From JBDTSW01 sp963782605 (GTDB lineage: Bacteria; Actinomycetota; Thermoleophilia; Solirubrobacterales; 70-9), in NCBI GenBank assembly GCA_963782605.1, contig CAWAKK010000005.1, positions 434,001 to 498,000 on the forward strand: a stretch of DNA of 64,000 bases, read 5' to 3'. Shown here piece after piece: positions 25,258 to 33,883 of this stretch. Positions within the stretch are counted from its first letter, which is position 1. Every line of letters begins with the position of its first letter. The position numbers were made by a program, and so were the translations under genes. The notes below the pieces were generated by a model that was not told where the DNA came from, did not search any database, and saw only the letters and a list, made by a program, of their open reading frames with translations.

Positions 25258-26792
25258 GCTTCGCGCTCGGCGAGCTCGCGCCGCAGGATCTTCCCCGAGG
25301 CCGACTTGGGGACCTCATCGATCCGCTCCACCAGCCGGACTCGTTTTTGTGGGGACACCCTCTCCGCGACGAACTCCATGATCTCGTTGTCCGTTACTTC
25401 ATCGCTCGCGACCACAAAGGCCTTCGGCAGCTCGCCGGCCTCCTCGTCAGGGATGCCGATCACCGCGGCGTCGCTCACCTGGGGGTGGCTGACCAGGAGG
25501 GCTTCGAGCTCCGCCGGGGGAACCTGGAAGCCCTTGTACTTGATGAGCTCCTTGAGGCGATCGACAATCGTGAAATATCCCTCCTCGTCCACCTCGGCGA
25601 TGTCGCCGGTGTGCAGCCACCCGTCGTCGTCCACGGTGTGGGCCGTGGCCTCGGGGTTGTTGAGATAGCCCTTCATCACCTGTGGGCCTCGCACCCAGAG
25701 CTCGCCGCGGTGGGCCTCCGAGCCGGTCTCAGGATCCACGACCCGGCACTCGGTGTTCGCGAGGGGCAGCCCGATCATGCCGCCATGGCCCTCTGAGCTG
25801 GCCGCCGGGACGAGGTGAGTGACGGGACTGGCCTCAGTCATCCCATATCCCTGCATGACGGGGCACCCGATCCGCTTGGCAACCGCCTCTGTCAGCTCTG
25901 GGCCGAGCGGCGCCGCGCCCGACATGATCAGCTCGAGCGATGACAGGTCCGCCTCGTCGATGGCCGGGTGCTTGGCCAGGGCGAGCGCGATCGGGGGCAC
26001 GATGTAGGCACGCGTCACCGCGTGCTCCTCGATCAGCCTCAAGAACTCCGGGAGCTCGAATCGAGGCATCGTCACGACCTTGGTGCCGGAGCGAAGGCCG
26101 AGGTTCATGAGCACCGTCTGGCCATAGATGTGGAAGAACGGGAGGACGGCGATGAGCGTGTCGTCGGGGCGGGCCGCGAGCGCGGCGTTCGTCTGGATGA
26201 GGTTGGCGACGAGGTTGAAGTGCGTGAGCATCACGCCCTTGGGGAGACCGGTCGTGCCGGACGAGTAGGGGAGGACGGCGAGGTCCTCGCGGGCGTCGAT
26301 CTCGACCTGAGGCGCCTCGGAGGGGTCGCCCAGGAGCTCGGTAAACGCGGTGGCGTCACCCTCGCCGACCACGAAGATCTCCTCGACATCCGTCTCGGAG
26401 GCCGCCTCGCGCGCCACCTCCAAGAAGGGCCCGACGGTGATCAGGAGCTTCGCGCCCGCGTTTGTGAGCTGGTGGTGCAGCTCGCCCGCGGTGTAGAGGG
26501 GATTCGACGTGGTGTTGACCGCTCCCGCAGCGCAGACGCCGTGAAAGCAGACCGCGTACTCCGGCAGGTTCGGCATGTGGAGGCCAACGACGTCGCCCTT
26601 GGCAATGCCGCGAGCGGCGAGCCCGGATGCCAGGGCGGCGACGGCCTGGTGAAAATCAGAGCCGGTCATCGTCCGCCCAGACGGCCCGTCAGCGAGCACG
26701 ACGCGCTCGGATTTCTCGACGCCCTCGAGCACGTAGGAAGCGATGTCGACTTCCGGAATCTCGACGCTTTCGTGGGGGCTTCGGTGGGTCAA
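25254..26792 (-). CDS. AMP-dependent acyl-CoA ligase (4-coumarate-CoA ligase-like)
   Basis: The 512-aa adenylating enzyme activates a carboxylic acid with ATP and CoA. It has the P-loop Y-S-S-G-T-T-G-L-P-K-G-V (about 175), H-F-N-L-V-A-N, G-Y-G-M-T-E-A-S (about 325), the W-L-H-T-G-D-I hinge block, D-R-L-K-E-L-I-K-Y-K-G-F-Q-V, and the catalytic Lys in K-S-A-S-G-K-I-L-R-R-E-L. I chose the TTG at 26792 because AGGAGGAG stands 4 nt upstream; the frame is open 148 codons further, but that part is antisense to pfkA. The 4CL/luciferase-like subgroup suggests an aromatic or medium-chain substrate. Confidence 0.9.
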   Translation of the reverse strand: MTHRSPHESVEIPEVDIASYVLEGVEKSERVVLADGPSGRTMTGSDFHQAVAALASGLAARGIAKGDVVGLHMPNLPEYAVCFHGVCAAGAVNTTSNPLYTAGELHHQLTNAGAKLLITVGPFLEVAREAASETDVEEIFVVGEGDATAFTELLGDPSEAPQVEIDAREDLAVLPYSSGTTGLPKGVMLTHFNLVANLIQTNAALAARPDDTLIAVLPFFHIYGQTVLMNLGLRSGTKVVTMPRFELPEFLRLIEEHAVTRAYIVPPIALALAKHPAIDEADLSSLELIMSGAAPLGPELTEAVAKRIGCPVMQGYGMTEASPVTHLVPAASSEGHGGMIGLPLANTECRVVDPETGSEAHRGELWVRGPQVMKGYLNNPEATAHTVDDDGWLHTGDIAEVDEEGYFTIVDRLKELIKYKGFQVPPAELEALLVSHPQVSDAAVIGIPDEEAGELPKAFVVASDEVTDNEIMEFVAERVSPQKRVRLVERIDEVPKSASGKILRRELAEREA

Positions 26793-26840
26793 GTCTCCTC
26801 CTGGTCGGTTTGGGGCGAGCCTATTGAAGCGACCGACGCG

Positions 26841-26846
26841 TATCTT
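26841..26846 (+). promoter_or_regulatory. Leaderless-type -10 box (TATCTT) of pfkA
   Basis: TATCTT ends 8 nt before the GTG that begins the conserved phosphofructokinase N-terminus. It lies in the 61-nt space shared with the divergent acyl-CoA ligase. This supports the GTG at 26854 over the far upstream starts in the same frame. Confidence 0.5.
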
Positions 26847-26853
26847 GCGCGGC

Positions 26854-27879
26854 GTGCGATTGGGTGTGCTCACGGGAGGCGGGGATTGTCCTGGGCTGAA
26901 CGCCGTCATCCGGGCGATCGTGCGCAAGGGCGTGGCCGAGTACGGGCACGGCTTCGTCGGGTATCGCGACGGATGGCGCGGCCCCCTGGAGGGGATGTCG
27001 AGGCCGCTCGACATCGCGGACGTGAGAGGGATCCTGCCGCGCGGCGGCACGATCCTCGGATCATCGCGGACGAACCCGGTCGAGGAGGAGGGAGGGATCG
27101 AGCGCATCGTCGCCAACCTCGACCGCGACGGCGTGGACGGTCTCATCGCGATCGGCGGCGAGGACACCCTCGGAGTTGCGACGCGGCTCAGCGAGCGGGG
27201 AATCCAGGTGGTGGGCGTGCCGAAGACGATCGACAACGATCTCGGCGCAACCGATTACACGTTCGGGTTCGATACCGCTGTCAACATCGCCATGGGCTCG
27301 ATCGACCGGCTCCACACCACGGCTGAGAGTCACAAGCGGACCCTGATCGTCGAGGTGATGGGCCGTCACGCCGGCTGGATCGCCGTGCACGCGGGGCTTG
27401 CGGGAGGCGCGAACGTGATCCTGATCCCCGAGCAGCCGTTCGATCTCGACCGCGTGTCCGCATATATCCGGCGTCGCTTCGAGAGCCAGTACGCCCCCAT
27501 CGTCGTCGTCTCCGAGGGCGCCGAGCCAAAGGGCGGGGTCCCGATCGCAGACCCGGGTGCCACCGACGCCTTCGGGCATGTGCGCCTGGGTGGCATCGGC
27601 CAGTGGCTGGAGGCGGAGATCGCGGAGCGCACCGGTCACGAGGCCCGCGCGACCGTCCTCGGGCACGTCCAGCGCGGTGGAACCCCCTCTGCGTTCGACC
27701 GGGTGCTCGCGACGCGCTTTGGCCTGCACGCGATCGACGCCGCGCACGGCGAGCGCTGGGGCACGATGACTTCCCTGCGAGGCACCGAGATCGAGCTCGT
27801 CGAGTTGGGTGAGGCGACCGCCGCGCTGAAGCTCGTGCCAGCGGAGCTCTACGCCGAGGCGGAGGTCTTCTTCGGGTGA
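26854..27879 (+). CDS. pfkA: 6-phosphofructokinase, PPi-type active-site residues
   Basis: The 341-aa group A phosphofructokinase begins with V-R-L-G-V-L-T-G-G-G-D-C-P-G-L-N. The key phosphoryl-donor positions read G-G-E-D-T-L, with Asp where ATP enzymes have Gly, and P-K-T-I-D-N-D, with Lys where many ATP enzymes have Gly. This pairing is that of PPi-dependent enzymes such as the Amycolatopsis methanolica one. The catalytic T-I-D-N-D, M-G-R and the C-terminal G-H-V-Q-R-G-G-T-P are intact. It would phosphorylate fructose 6-phosphate, reversibly if PPi is used. The end overlaps a lipoprotein gene by GTGA. Confidence 0.92.
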   Translation: MRLGVLTGGGDCPGLNAVIRAIVRKGVAEYGHGFVGYRDGWRGPLEGMSRPLDIADVRGILPRGGTILGSSRTNPVEEEGGIERIVANLDRDGVDGLIAIGGEDTLGVATRLSERGIQVVGVPKTIDNDLGATDYTFGFDTAVNIAMGSIDRLHTTAESHKRTLIVEVMGRHAGWIAVHAGLAGGANVILIPEQPFDLDRVSAYIRRRFESQYAPIVVVSEGAEPKGGVPIADPGATDAFGHVRLGGIGQWLEAEIAERTGHEARATVLGHVQRGGTPSAFDRVLATRFGLHAIDAAHGERWGTMTSLRGTEIELVELGEATAALKLVPAELYAEAEVFFG

Positions 27880-28574
27880 GATGCCGCGCCGCAGCGATCG
27901 CGGCGCTCGGGTCGATCCTCCTGCCGGCCGCGGGCTGCGGCTCGGACGAGCCGACCGGGGAGGCGCGCCTCGCGGTTTACCTGAGCGCGCCCACCACGGG
28001 CCCGGCGGCGCCGCAGGGTCGGGCCATCGCCAGGGGCGCGCGGGACGCGCTCATCGAGGCGCGCGGGGAGGCCGCGGGCATCCAGGTGCGGGTGGCGGTG
28101 CTCGACTCCGGGCCGGGCACCGAAGCGGACCCCTTCCCGGGCGGTGGGGCCGTCCGCGCGGCCGCCAATGCGCGCCAGGCCGTCGAGGACTCGACCGCCA
28201 TCGCCTACATCGGTGAGCTCGAGTCCAGCGCCACTCGAACGTCGTTGGCGATCACGAACGAGGCGCGGCTCCTGCAGGTTTCACCGCTGGCGGCCGCCAG
28301 GTATCTGACCGTTTCGTCCGCGGGCTCCGAGGGCCTTCCGGAGACGCAGTCCAGCGGGGTGCGCACTTTCGGCACGCTCGGTGCGCTTGATGCGAGCCCG
28401 CGCGAGCTCGGCGCCGAGGCGATGGAGCTGGTCCTCGACGCCATCGATGCCGCCGAGGACCCGCTTGACCGTGCGTCGGTCGTGGAGGGCTTCTTCGCTC
28501 TGGGGGAGCGGAAGTCTGCGGTCGGGACCTACGAGTTCGACGACACCGGCGTGGCACGTACGACCGGGTCTTGA
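27876..28574 (+). CDS. Lipoprotein resembling a shortened branched-chain amino acid-type binding protein
   Basis: The 232-aa product starts with a lipoprotein signal and lipobox (L-P-A-A-G-C, Cys at about 21). The next ~110 residues look like the first lobe of a periplasmic binding protein of the Leu/Ile/Val type: Y-L-S-A-P-T-T-G-P, A-R-G-A-R-D-A-L, then A-I-A-Y-I-G-E-L-E-S-S-A-T and I-T-N-E-A-R-L-L-Q-V-S-P. The final part resembles the C-terminal end (F-F-A-L-G-E-R, G-T-Y-E-F-D-D-T-G). At 232 aa it lacks most of the second lobe of a usual ~400-aa protein, so ligand binding may be lost. The GTG start overlaps pfkA. Confidence 0.75.
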   Translation: MRCRAAAIAALGSILLPAAGCGSDEPTGEARLAVYLSAPTTGPAAPQGRAIARGARDALIEARGEAAGIQVRVAVLDSGPGTEADPFPGGGAVRAAANARQAVEDSTAIAYIGELESSATRTSLAITNEARLLQVSPLAAARYLTVSSAGSEGLPETQSSGVRTFGTLGALDASPRELGAEAMELVLDAIDAAEDPLDRASVVEGFFALGERKSAVGTYEFDDTGVARTTGS

Positions 28575-28625
28575 TTGAGCCCGGCCCGTGGCTGGCGACT
28601 CCGGATCCTGCTCATCCGATGGACC

Positions 28626-29537
28626 CTACTTTCCAAGCAGGTCGCGAAGGGCGGGTTCGAGCGCAGGCCAGCGGAACTCGAAGCCGAGGTCGAGAGCGCG
28701 AGCCGGCACGAGGCGGTGGCTCTCGACGACACTCTCCGCGAGCTCCGACCCGCGCAGGATCGTGACCGCGAGCTTTGGCGCCGGCACAAACGCGGGCCGG
28801 CCAAGGACCCGCCCGAACACCCTTGCGAACTCCGCATTCGTCACCGGGTTGGGCGCGCTGGCATTGAAGACGCCCTGGGCCCGTTCCTCGCGTGCCGCCC
28901 AAATCAATAGGGCGGCCTCGTCATCGCGGTGAATCCAGGGCATGTACCACCGACCACCAGCGAGCGGTCCGCCAACGCCGAGCTTGAACGGGAGCATGAG
29001 TTGCTTGAGGAGGCCGGTGCCGGCGTTGAGCACGAGTCCGGTGCGCAGGATCGCGACGCGGACGCCGGGCGATTCGGCCTCGCGCGCGGCTCGCTCCCAG
29101 GCGGCCGGGATTTCGGCCAGGAAGCCGCTGCCCGGCTGGGCCGACTCGACCTGCAACGCCTCGCCGCCGTCGCGGTAGTAGTTGGACCCCGATTGGCTCA
29201 CGAGCACCTTCGGGCCGGCGTCGGCGGCCGCGATCCCCTCGACGAGGTTTCTGGTTGCGTCGATCCTGCTCTCTCGAATCCGCCGCTTCGCATCGTCGGT
29301 GAGGCGCTGGTTGATCTCTTCGCCAATCAGGTTGATCACCACGTCGGCCCCTTCCAGGGCCTCGGCCGGAGGCGGCTCCTCGGCAGGCGCCCACGCGTGC
29401 CAGGTGACCGTGGGGTTGGCGCCGCGAGCACGGGCGGGATCGCGCGAGAGGCCTACGACCTCCTCGCCCTCGGCGAGCAGGCGGTCGCTCACCAGCGACC
29501 CGAGTAGCCCGCTCGCGCCCGTGACCACGACCCTCAT
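28626..29537 (-). CDS. TIGR01777 family NAD(P)-dependent epimerase (YfcH-like)
   Basis: The 303-aa extended short-chain dehydrogenase begins M-R-V-V-V-T-G-A-S-G-L-L-G-S, a Rossmann G-x-x-G-x-x-G motif. It shows the TIGR01777 marks I-N-L-I-G-E-x-I, R-W-T/D-x-x-K-R-R-I-x-x-S-R-I-D-A-T (here L-T-D-D-A-K-R-R-I-R-E-S-R-I), S-Q-S-G-S-N-Y-Y, R-T-G-L-V-L-N, and W-I-H-R-D-D. Substrate and pathway are unknown for this family. I took the ATG at 29537 since the preceding 35 codons of the open frame show no conservation. Confidence 0.92.
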   Translation of the reverse strand: MRVVVTGASGLLGSLVSDRLLAEGEEVVGLSRDPARARGANPTVTWHAWAPAEEPPPAEALEGADVVINLIGEEINQRLTDDAKRRIRESRIDATRNLVEGIAAADAGPKVLVSQSGSNYYRDGGEALQVESAQPGSGFLAEIPAAWERAAREAESPGVRVAILRTGLVLNAGTGLLKQLMLPFKLGVGGPLAGGRWYMPWIHRDDEAALLIWAAREERAQGVFNASAPNPVTNAEFARVFGRVLGRPAFVPAPKLAVTILRGSELAESVVESHRLVPARALDLGFEFRWPALEPALRDLLGK

Positions 29538-29589
29538 GTCAGTTTGCCCGGCAAAGCCTGAGCCGCGCCTACCCGGACGTGGCCGCAGG

Positions 29590-31056
29590 CTAACCAGGGT
29601 CGACCGCAGCGAAGGTGCCGGTTTCCTCGGAGACCCGGGCAAGCCCTGCTCGCCGGGCTTCCTCGACTACGGCGCGGGCGACGGCGGGGGCCACGTCCCG
29701 GTCGAACACGGAGGGAATGATGTAATCCTCGGAGAGGTCCTCCGCCGCTACCACCTCGGCGATGCCCTGGGCCGCGGCCAGCTTCATCTGCTCGGTGATG
29801 CTGGGGGCGCCCGCATCGAGAGCCCCGCGGAAGATGCCGGGGAAGGCGAGGACGTTGTTGATCTGGTTGGGGTAATCCGAGCGGCCCGTGGCCATGATCC
29901 GAACGTAGGGCTCGGCCTCCTCGGGCATGACCTCGGGAGTGGGGTTCGCCATCGCAAAGACGATCGGATCCTCGGCCATGCGCCCCAGTGCTTCGGGCGG
30001 GATCAGGCCCGGGCCCGAGAGGCCCACGAACAGGTCCGTCCCGTCGATCACCTCAGCCGGCGTGCCCTGGCGCTTCTCCGGATTCGAGTTCTCCGAGTAC
30101 CAGCGCTTGATCGGGGTCATCTCCCCTGAGAGGTAGTCGGCCCGCTCCGTCGAGAGGGCGCCGGCCCGGTCGCAGCCGATGATGTTGGTGACCCCCGCGG
30201 CCGTCATCATCTTGGTCACGGCCACCCCCGCAGCCCCCAGGCCCAGCATGAGCACGCTCAGGGACCCGATCGGCTTCTGCACGATCCGCAGGGCGTTTAA
30301 CAGCGCCGCCATCGTGACCACGGCCGTCCCGTGCTGGTCGTCGTGGAAGACCGGGATGTCGAGCTCCTCCTTCAGGGCCTCCTCGATGTGGAAGCAGCGC
30401 GGGGCAGAGATGTCCTCGAGGTTGATGCCGCCGAACGTGGGAGCCACGAGCCGCACGGCCTCGATGATGCGATCCGGGTCGTTGGTGTCGAGGCAGATCG
30501 GGAAAGCGTCCACCCCCGCGAATTCCTTGAAGAGCATGCACTTGCCCTCCATCACCGGCATCGCCGCCTCGGGGCCGATGTCGCCAAGCCCCAGCACGGC
30601 GGAGCCGTCCGAGACCACCGCGACGGTGTTCTTCTTGATCGTGAAGTCGAACGCCTTCGAGCGGTCGTTCGCGATCTCGGTGCAGACGCGTGCGACCCCC
30701 GGCGTATAGGCCCTCGAGAGATCGTCGCGGGTCTTCAGGGGGTACTTGTTCGCCTGGGCGATCTTGCCGCCGCGGTGCATAGCGAAGGTTCGATCGGTGT
30801 AGTCAAGGACCCGCGCCCCGCGCGTGGAGCCGATCGCACGCATGATCTGCTCCCAGTGGGACTGGTCACGCGCATCGACGGTGAACTCGCGCACTCGCCT
30901 GCCCTCGGCGCCCGCTCCGGGAACGAGGTCGACTCCCTGGAGGGCGCCACCGGCCTCCGCGATCGCCGCCGTGAGCTTGCCAAGCGGCTCCTGGCGGGCG
31001 TCGAGCTCGACGCGCACGGTGACGGAGAACTGTGCGGAGACTGACGGCACGGCCAC
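29590..31056 (-). CDS. NAD(P)-dependent malic enzyme with N-terminal ACT domain
   Basis: The 488-aa enzyme has an ACT-like regulatory domain (about 1-90) followed by malic enzyme. It carries the Tyr in Y-T-P-G-V, the catalytic Lys in M-E-G-K, the metal block E-D-I-S-A-P-R-C-F, H-D-D-Q-H-G-T-A, the NAD loop G-L-G-A-A-G-V, A-N-P-T-P-E and N-Q-I-N-N. It oxidatively decarboxylates malate to pyruvate. The ACT domain points to allosteric control by a small ligand. The GTG start lies 10 nt after a TATGAT box; the gene diverges from polA. Confidence 0.95.
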   Translation of the reverse strand: MAVPSVSAQFSVTVRVELDARQEPLGKLTAAIAEAGGALQGVDLVPGAGAEGRRVREFTVDARDQSHWEQIMRAIGSTRGARVLDYTDRTFAMHRGGKIAQANKYPLKTRDDLSRAYTPGVARVCTEIANDRSKAFDFTIKKNTVAVVSDGSAVLGLGDIGPEAAMPVMEGKCMLFKEFAGVDAFPICLDTNDPDRIIEAVRLVAPTFGGINLEDISAPRCFHIEEALKEELDIPVFHDDQHGTAVVTMAALLNALRIVQKPIGSLSVLMLGLGAAGVAVTKMMTAAGVTNIIGCDRAGALSTERADYLSGEMTPIKRWYSENSNPEKRQGTPAEVIDGTDLFVGLSGPGLIPPEALGRMAEDPIVFAMANPTPEVMPEEAEPYVRIMATGRSDYPNQINNVLAFPGIFRGALDAGAPSITEQMKLAAAQGIAEVVAAEDLSEDYIIPSVFDRDVAPAVARAVVEEARRAGLARVSEETGTFAAVDPG

Positions 31057-31065
31057 GGGCGCCGG

Positions 31066-31102
31066 ATCATAGGAGGCGGTGGGGTTCCCACCGTCCTAGG
31101 AT
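31066..31102. promoter_or_regulatory. Divergent leaderless-type promoters of malic enzyme and polA
   Basis: On the minus strand TATGAT (31071-31066) ends 10 nt before the malic enzyme GTG. On the plus strand TAGGAT (31097-31102) ends 4 nt before the polA ATG and 7 nt before the GTG that follows it. The two -10 boxes are 25 bp apart, back to back, so the promoters may interfere. Confidence 0.55.
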
Positions 31103-31105
31103 GGG

Positions 31106-33754
31106 ATGGTGCCCCCGGCCACGAAGCCCAAGCCCGGCAAGAAGGCCACCGCCGAGTTGGCGCGGCCCGGCGAGCTCTTCCTGATCGACGGCAACTCACT
31201 CGCCTACCGAGCGTTCTTCGCGCTGCCGGAGTCGATCGCGACCGCCGACGGGCGACCCACCAACGCCATCTACGGCTTCGCGTCGATGATGGTGAAGCTG
31301 CTCACCGACTTCAAGCCGAAGACCGTGATCGTTGCCTGGGACGCTGGCATGTCGGGCCGCGAGCAGGAGTACTCGGAGTACAAGAGCCAGCGGCGCTCGC
31401 GACCGGATCTGCTCAAGGAGCAGTGGCCCCACCTCGCACCTTTGGCCGAGGCGTTCGGCTTTCGGAACGTGAAGGTGGAGGGCTACGAGGCCGACGACGT
31501 GATCGCGACGCTCGTTCACCGTGCCCACGATGCCGAGGTCCCGGTGATGATCGTCTCCGGCGACCGCGACGTCTACCAACTCGTCACCGACGGGGTTCGC
31601 GTGATGACGACCTCACGAGGCGTTACCGACACGCGCATCTACGACTACGAGGGCGTGGTCGAGCGCTATGGGGTGCCGCCCGAGCTCGTGCCCGACTTGA
31701 TCGGCTTAAAGGGGGACACTTCGGACAACATCCCGGGCGTTCCCGGCATCGGCGACAAGACTGCCGCTCAGCTGCTCCAGCAGTTCGGCTCACTCGAGAA
31801 GGTCCTTGCGTCGGTGGACGAGATCTCTGGCGCGAAGCGCAAGCAGAACCTCATCGAGCACGCCGATGACGCCCGCATCTCGAAGGCGCTGGCCACCATG
31901 AAGCTCGACCTGGATGTCCCGATCGACGTCACCGACAGCGTCCGGGAGACGCCGGACCGCTCACGCCTGCGGGACATCGCGGCCGAGTTCGAGCTGCGAG
32001 CGGTGATCCAGCGCCTCGAGGAGGAATTCGACGAGGTCGTTCCGGACAGGACGGTCGACGAGACGATCTCGGTGGAGAGCGTCGAGGGGACCCTCGCCGA
32101 CCTCGCACCGGGCCCCGTCTCGATGGCGATCATCGCGGGCACGTGGGGCGCAACGGACGGCGAGAGGGTGGTGACCGGGGACGCCGCCGATCTGCAGGGC
32201 CTGGCCGGAGACCTCGGCGAGCGCGCGCTCATCGCCCACGATGCCAAGGGCCTTGGGGGCGAGGGCGGGACCGGCATCCTCTCGGCGGCGAAGGAGAGCC
32301 TCGACCTCGCTCACGACACGATGGTTGCCGCCTATCTGATCGATCCGGCGCGCCGCGTCTATGACCTCCACGAGCTGGCGGCCGATGCCGGGCTCGCGGC
32401 GGCGCCTGCGGGCGCCGACCCGGGGCAGCTCTCGCTCGAGGCGGAGGAGGGGGATGCCGCCGGCGATCCGGCGGTCGATGCCCGGCTCACACACGAGCTC
32501 GCGGGGCGCCAGCGCGCCCAGCTCGAGGAGTTCGGCCTCGAACGCCTGCTCACGGAGGTGGAGATGCCCTTGGTGGAGGTCCTCTCGGCCATGGAGCGGA
32601 TCGGGATTCGCCTCGACGCCGTCCGACTCGCGGAGATCGGGGAGGGGATGGCAGAGCGGATCGCGACGCTCGAGCAGGAGATCTACGAGCTGGCGGGTCA
32701 CGAGTTCACGATCGGCTCTCCGCAGCAGCTGGCCGAGGTTCTTTTCACCGAGCTTGGCCTGACGAAGAAGCGGCGCGGCAAGAAGGGGTTCTCGACCGAC
32801 GCGCGCGTGCTCGGCCAGATTCGCGACGAGCACGAGATCATCCCGAGGATCGAGAGCTGGCGTGAGCTGACCAAGCTCAAGAACACCTATCTCGACGCGC
32901 TCCCGGGCCTCATCCGCGAGGACGGGCGCATCCACACGACGTTCAACCAGGTCGCCGCGACGACGGGGCGGCTCTCGAGCACCAACCCGAACCTTCAAAA
33001 CATCCCGGTGCGCTCCGAGATCGGCCGCCCCGTGCGGGCCTGCTTCGTGACCGAGCCGGGATGGTCCTTGGTCTCCTGCGACTACAACCAGGTCGAGCTG
33101 CGGGTGCTCGCCGATGTGGCCGACGAGGAGGTGCTGCGGGAGATCTTCTCCTCGGGGGAGGACGTCCACGCAGCGACCGCGGCCGAGATAGTCGGGGCCG
33201 ACCGCGAGAACGTCTCGCCGGCGGAGCGCTCGAAGGCGAAGATGGTCAACTACGGCATCGCCTACGGGCTGTCGGACTTCGGGCTTGCCGACCGGCTCCA
33301 GATCTCGCGCGAGGAGGCCGGCGCGTACATCTCGAGCTACTTCGACCGGTTCCCGGCGGTCAAGCGGTTCATCGACGAGACAATCGAGCGCGCCGAGCAG
33401 GAGGGCCGAGTCACCACCCTCATGGGCCGCCGGCGGCTGGTGCCGGAGCTGCGCTCCTCACAGCGCCAGCGGCGGCTACTCGGTGAGCGGCTGGCCGTCA
33501 ACACCGTCATCCAGGGCACGGCGGCGGACATCATCAAGCTGGCGATGGTGCGATGCCACCGGGCGCTCACCGCCGCCGGCATGCAGACTCGGCTCGTGCT
33601 CCAGATCCACGACGAGCTCCTCTTCGAGGGTCCGGCGGATGAGGCCGAGCGGGTGGCGGAGATGATGCGGACCGAGATGATCGGCGCTTACGACCTCGAC
33701 CCGCCGCTGGCCGTCGACGTCGGGATCGGCGAGGACTGGCTCGCGGCGAAGTAG
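31106..33754 (+). CDS. polA: DNA polymerase I
   Basis: The 882-aa protein has an N-terminal 5'-3' exonuclease (about 15-305, with L-I-D-G-N-S-L-A-Y-R-A-F-F, Y-E-A-D-D-V-I-A-T and D-L-I-G-L-K-G-D-T-S-D-N-I-P-G-V). A central region resembles the 3'-5' exonuclease but lacks the D-x-E of motif I and the Asp of motif II, so it should not proofread. The polymerase domain has motif A C-D-Y-N-Q-V-E-L-R, motif B K-M-V-N-Y-G-I-A-Y-G and motif C L-Q-I-H-D-E-L. The motif B Tyr replaces the Phe of E. coli and Taq, as in mycobacteria. Start may be ATG 31106 or GTG 31109; the latter fits the -10 spacing better. Confidence 0.97.
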   Translation: MVPPATKPKPGKKATAELARPGELFLIDGNSLAYRAFFALPESIATADGRPTNAIYGFASMMVKLLTDFKPKTVIVAWDAGMSGREQEYSEYKSQRRSRPDLLKEQWPHLAPLAEAFGFRNVKVEGYEADDVIATLVHRAHDAEVPVMIVSGDRDVYQLVTDGVRVMTTSRGVTDTRIYDYEGVVERYGVPPELVPDLIGLKGDTSDNIPGVPGIGDKTAAQLLQQFGSLEKVLASVDEISGAKRKQNLIEHADDARISKALATMKLDLDVPIDVTDSVRETPDRSRLRDIAAEFELRAVIQRLEEEFDEVVPDRTVDETISVESVEGTLADLAPGPVSMAIIAGTWGATDGERVVTGDAADLQGLAGDLGERALIAHDAKGLGGEGGTGILSAAKESLDLAHDTMVAAYLIDPARRVYDLHELAADAGLAAAPAGADPGQLSLEAEEGDAAGDPAVDARLTHELAGRQRAQLEEFGLERLLTEVEMPLVEVLSAMERIGIRLDAVRLAEIGEGMAERIATLEQEIYELAGHEFTIGSPQQLAEVLFTELGLTKKRRGKKGFSTDARVLGQIRDEHEIIPRIESWRELTKLKNTYLDALPGLIREDGRIHTTFNQVAATTGRLSSTNPNLQNIPVRSEIGRPVRACFVTEPGWSLVSCDYNQVELRVLADVADEEVLREIFSSGEDVHAATAAEIVGADRENVSPAERSKAKMVNYGIAYGLSDFGLADRLQISREEAGAYISSYFDRFPAVKRFIDETIERAEQEGRVTTLMGRRRLVPELRSSQRQRRLLGERLAVNTVIQGTAADIIKLAMVRCHRALTAAGMQTRLVLQIHDELLFEGPADEAERVAEMMRTEMIGAYDLDPPLAVDVGIGEDWLAAK

Positions 33755-33883
33755 GGCTGAGGAGCCCGAACCTCCGGCGGCGCCCGCAGGTGTCGGTGGG
33801 GACGAGAATCACTGAAAGAGGCAGCCGAGCGGTGCTGCCGGCGTTCACTGAACACTCGGCGCCGCTATAGCGACACGAAGCGT

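Noticed and set aside
25968..27326. A 452-codon plus-strand frame
   Set aside because: It is antisense to the acyl-CoA ligase and then out of frame with pfkA; no domain is visible.
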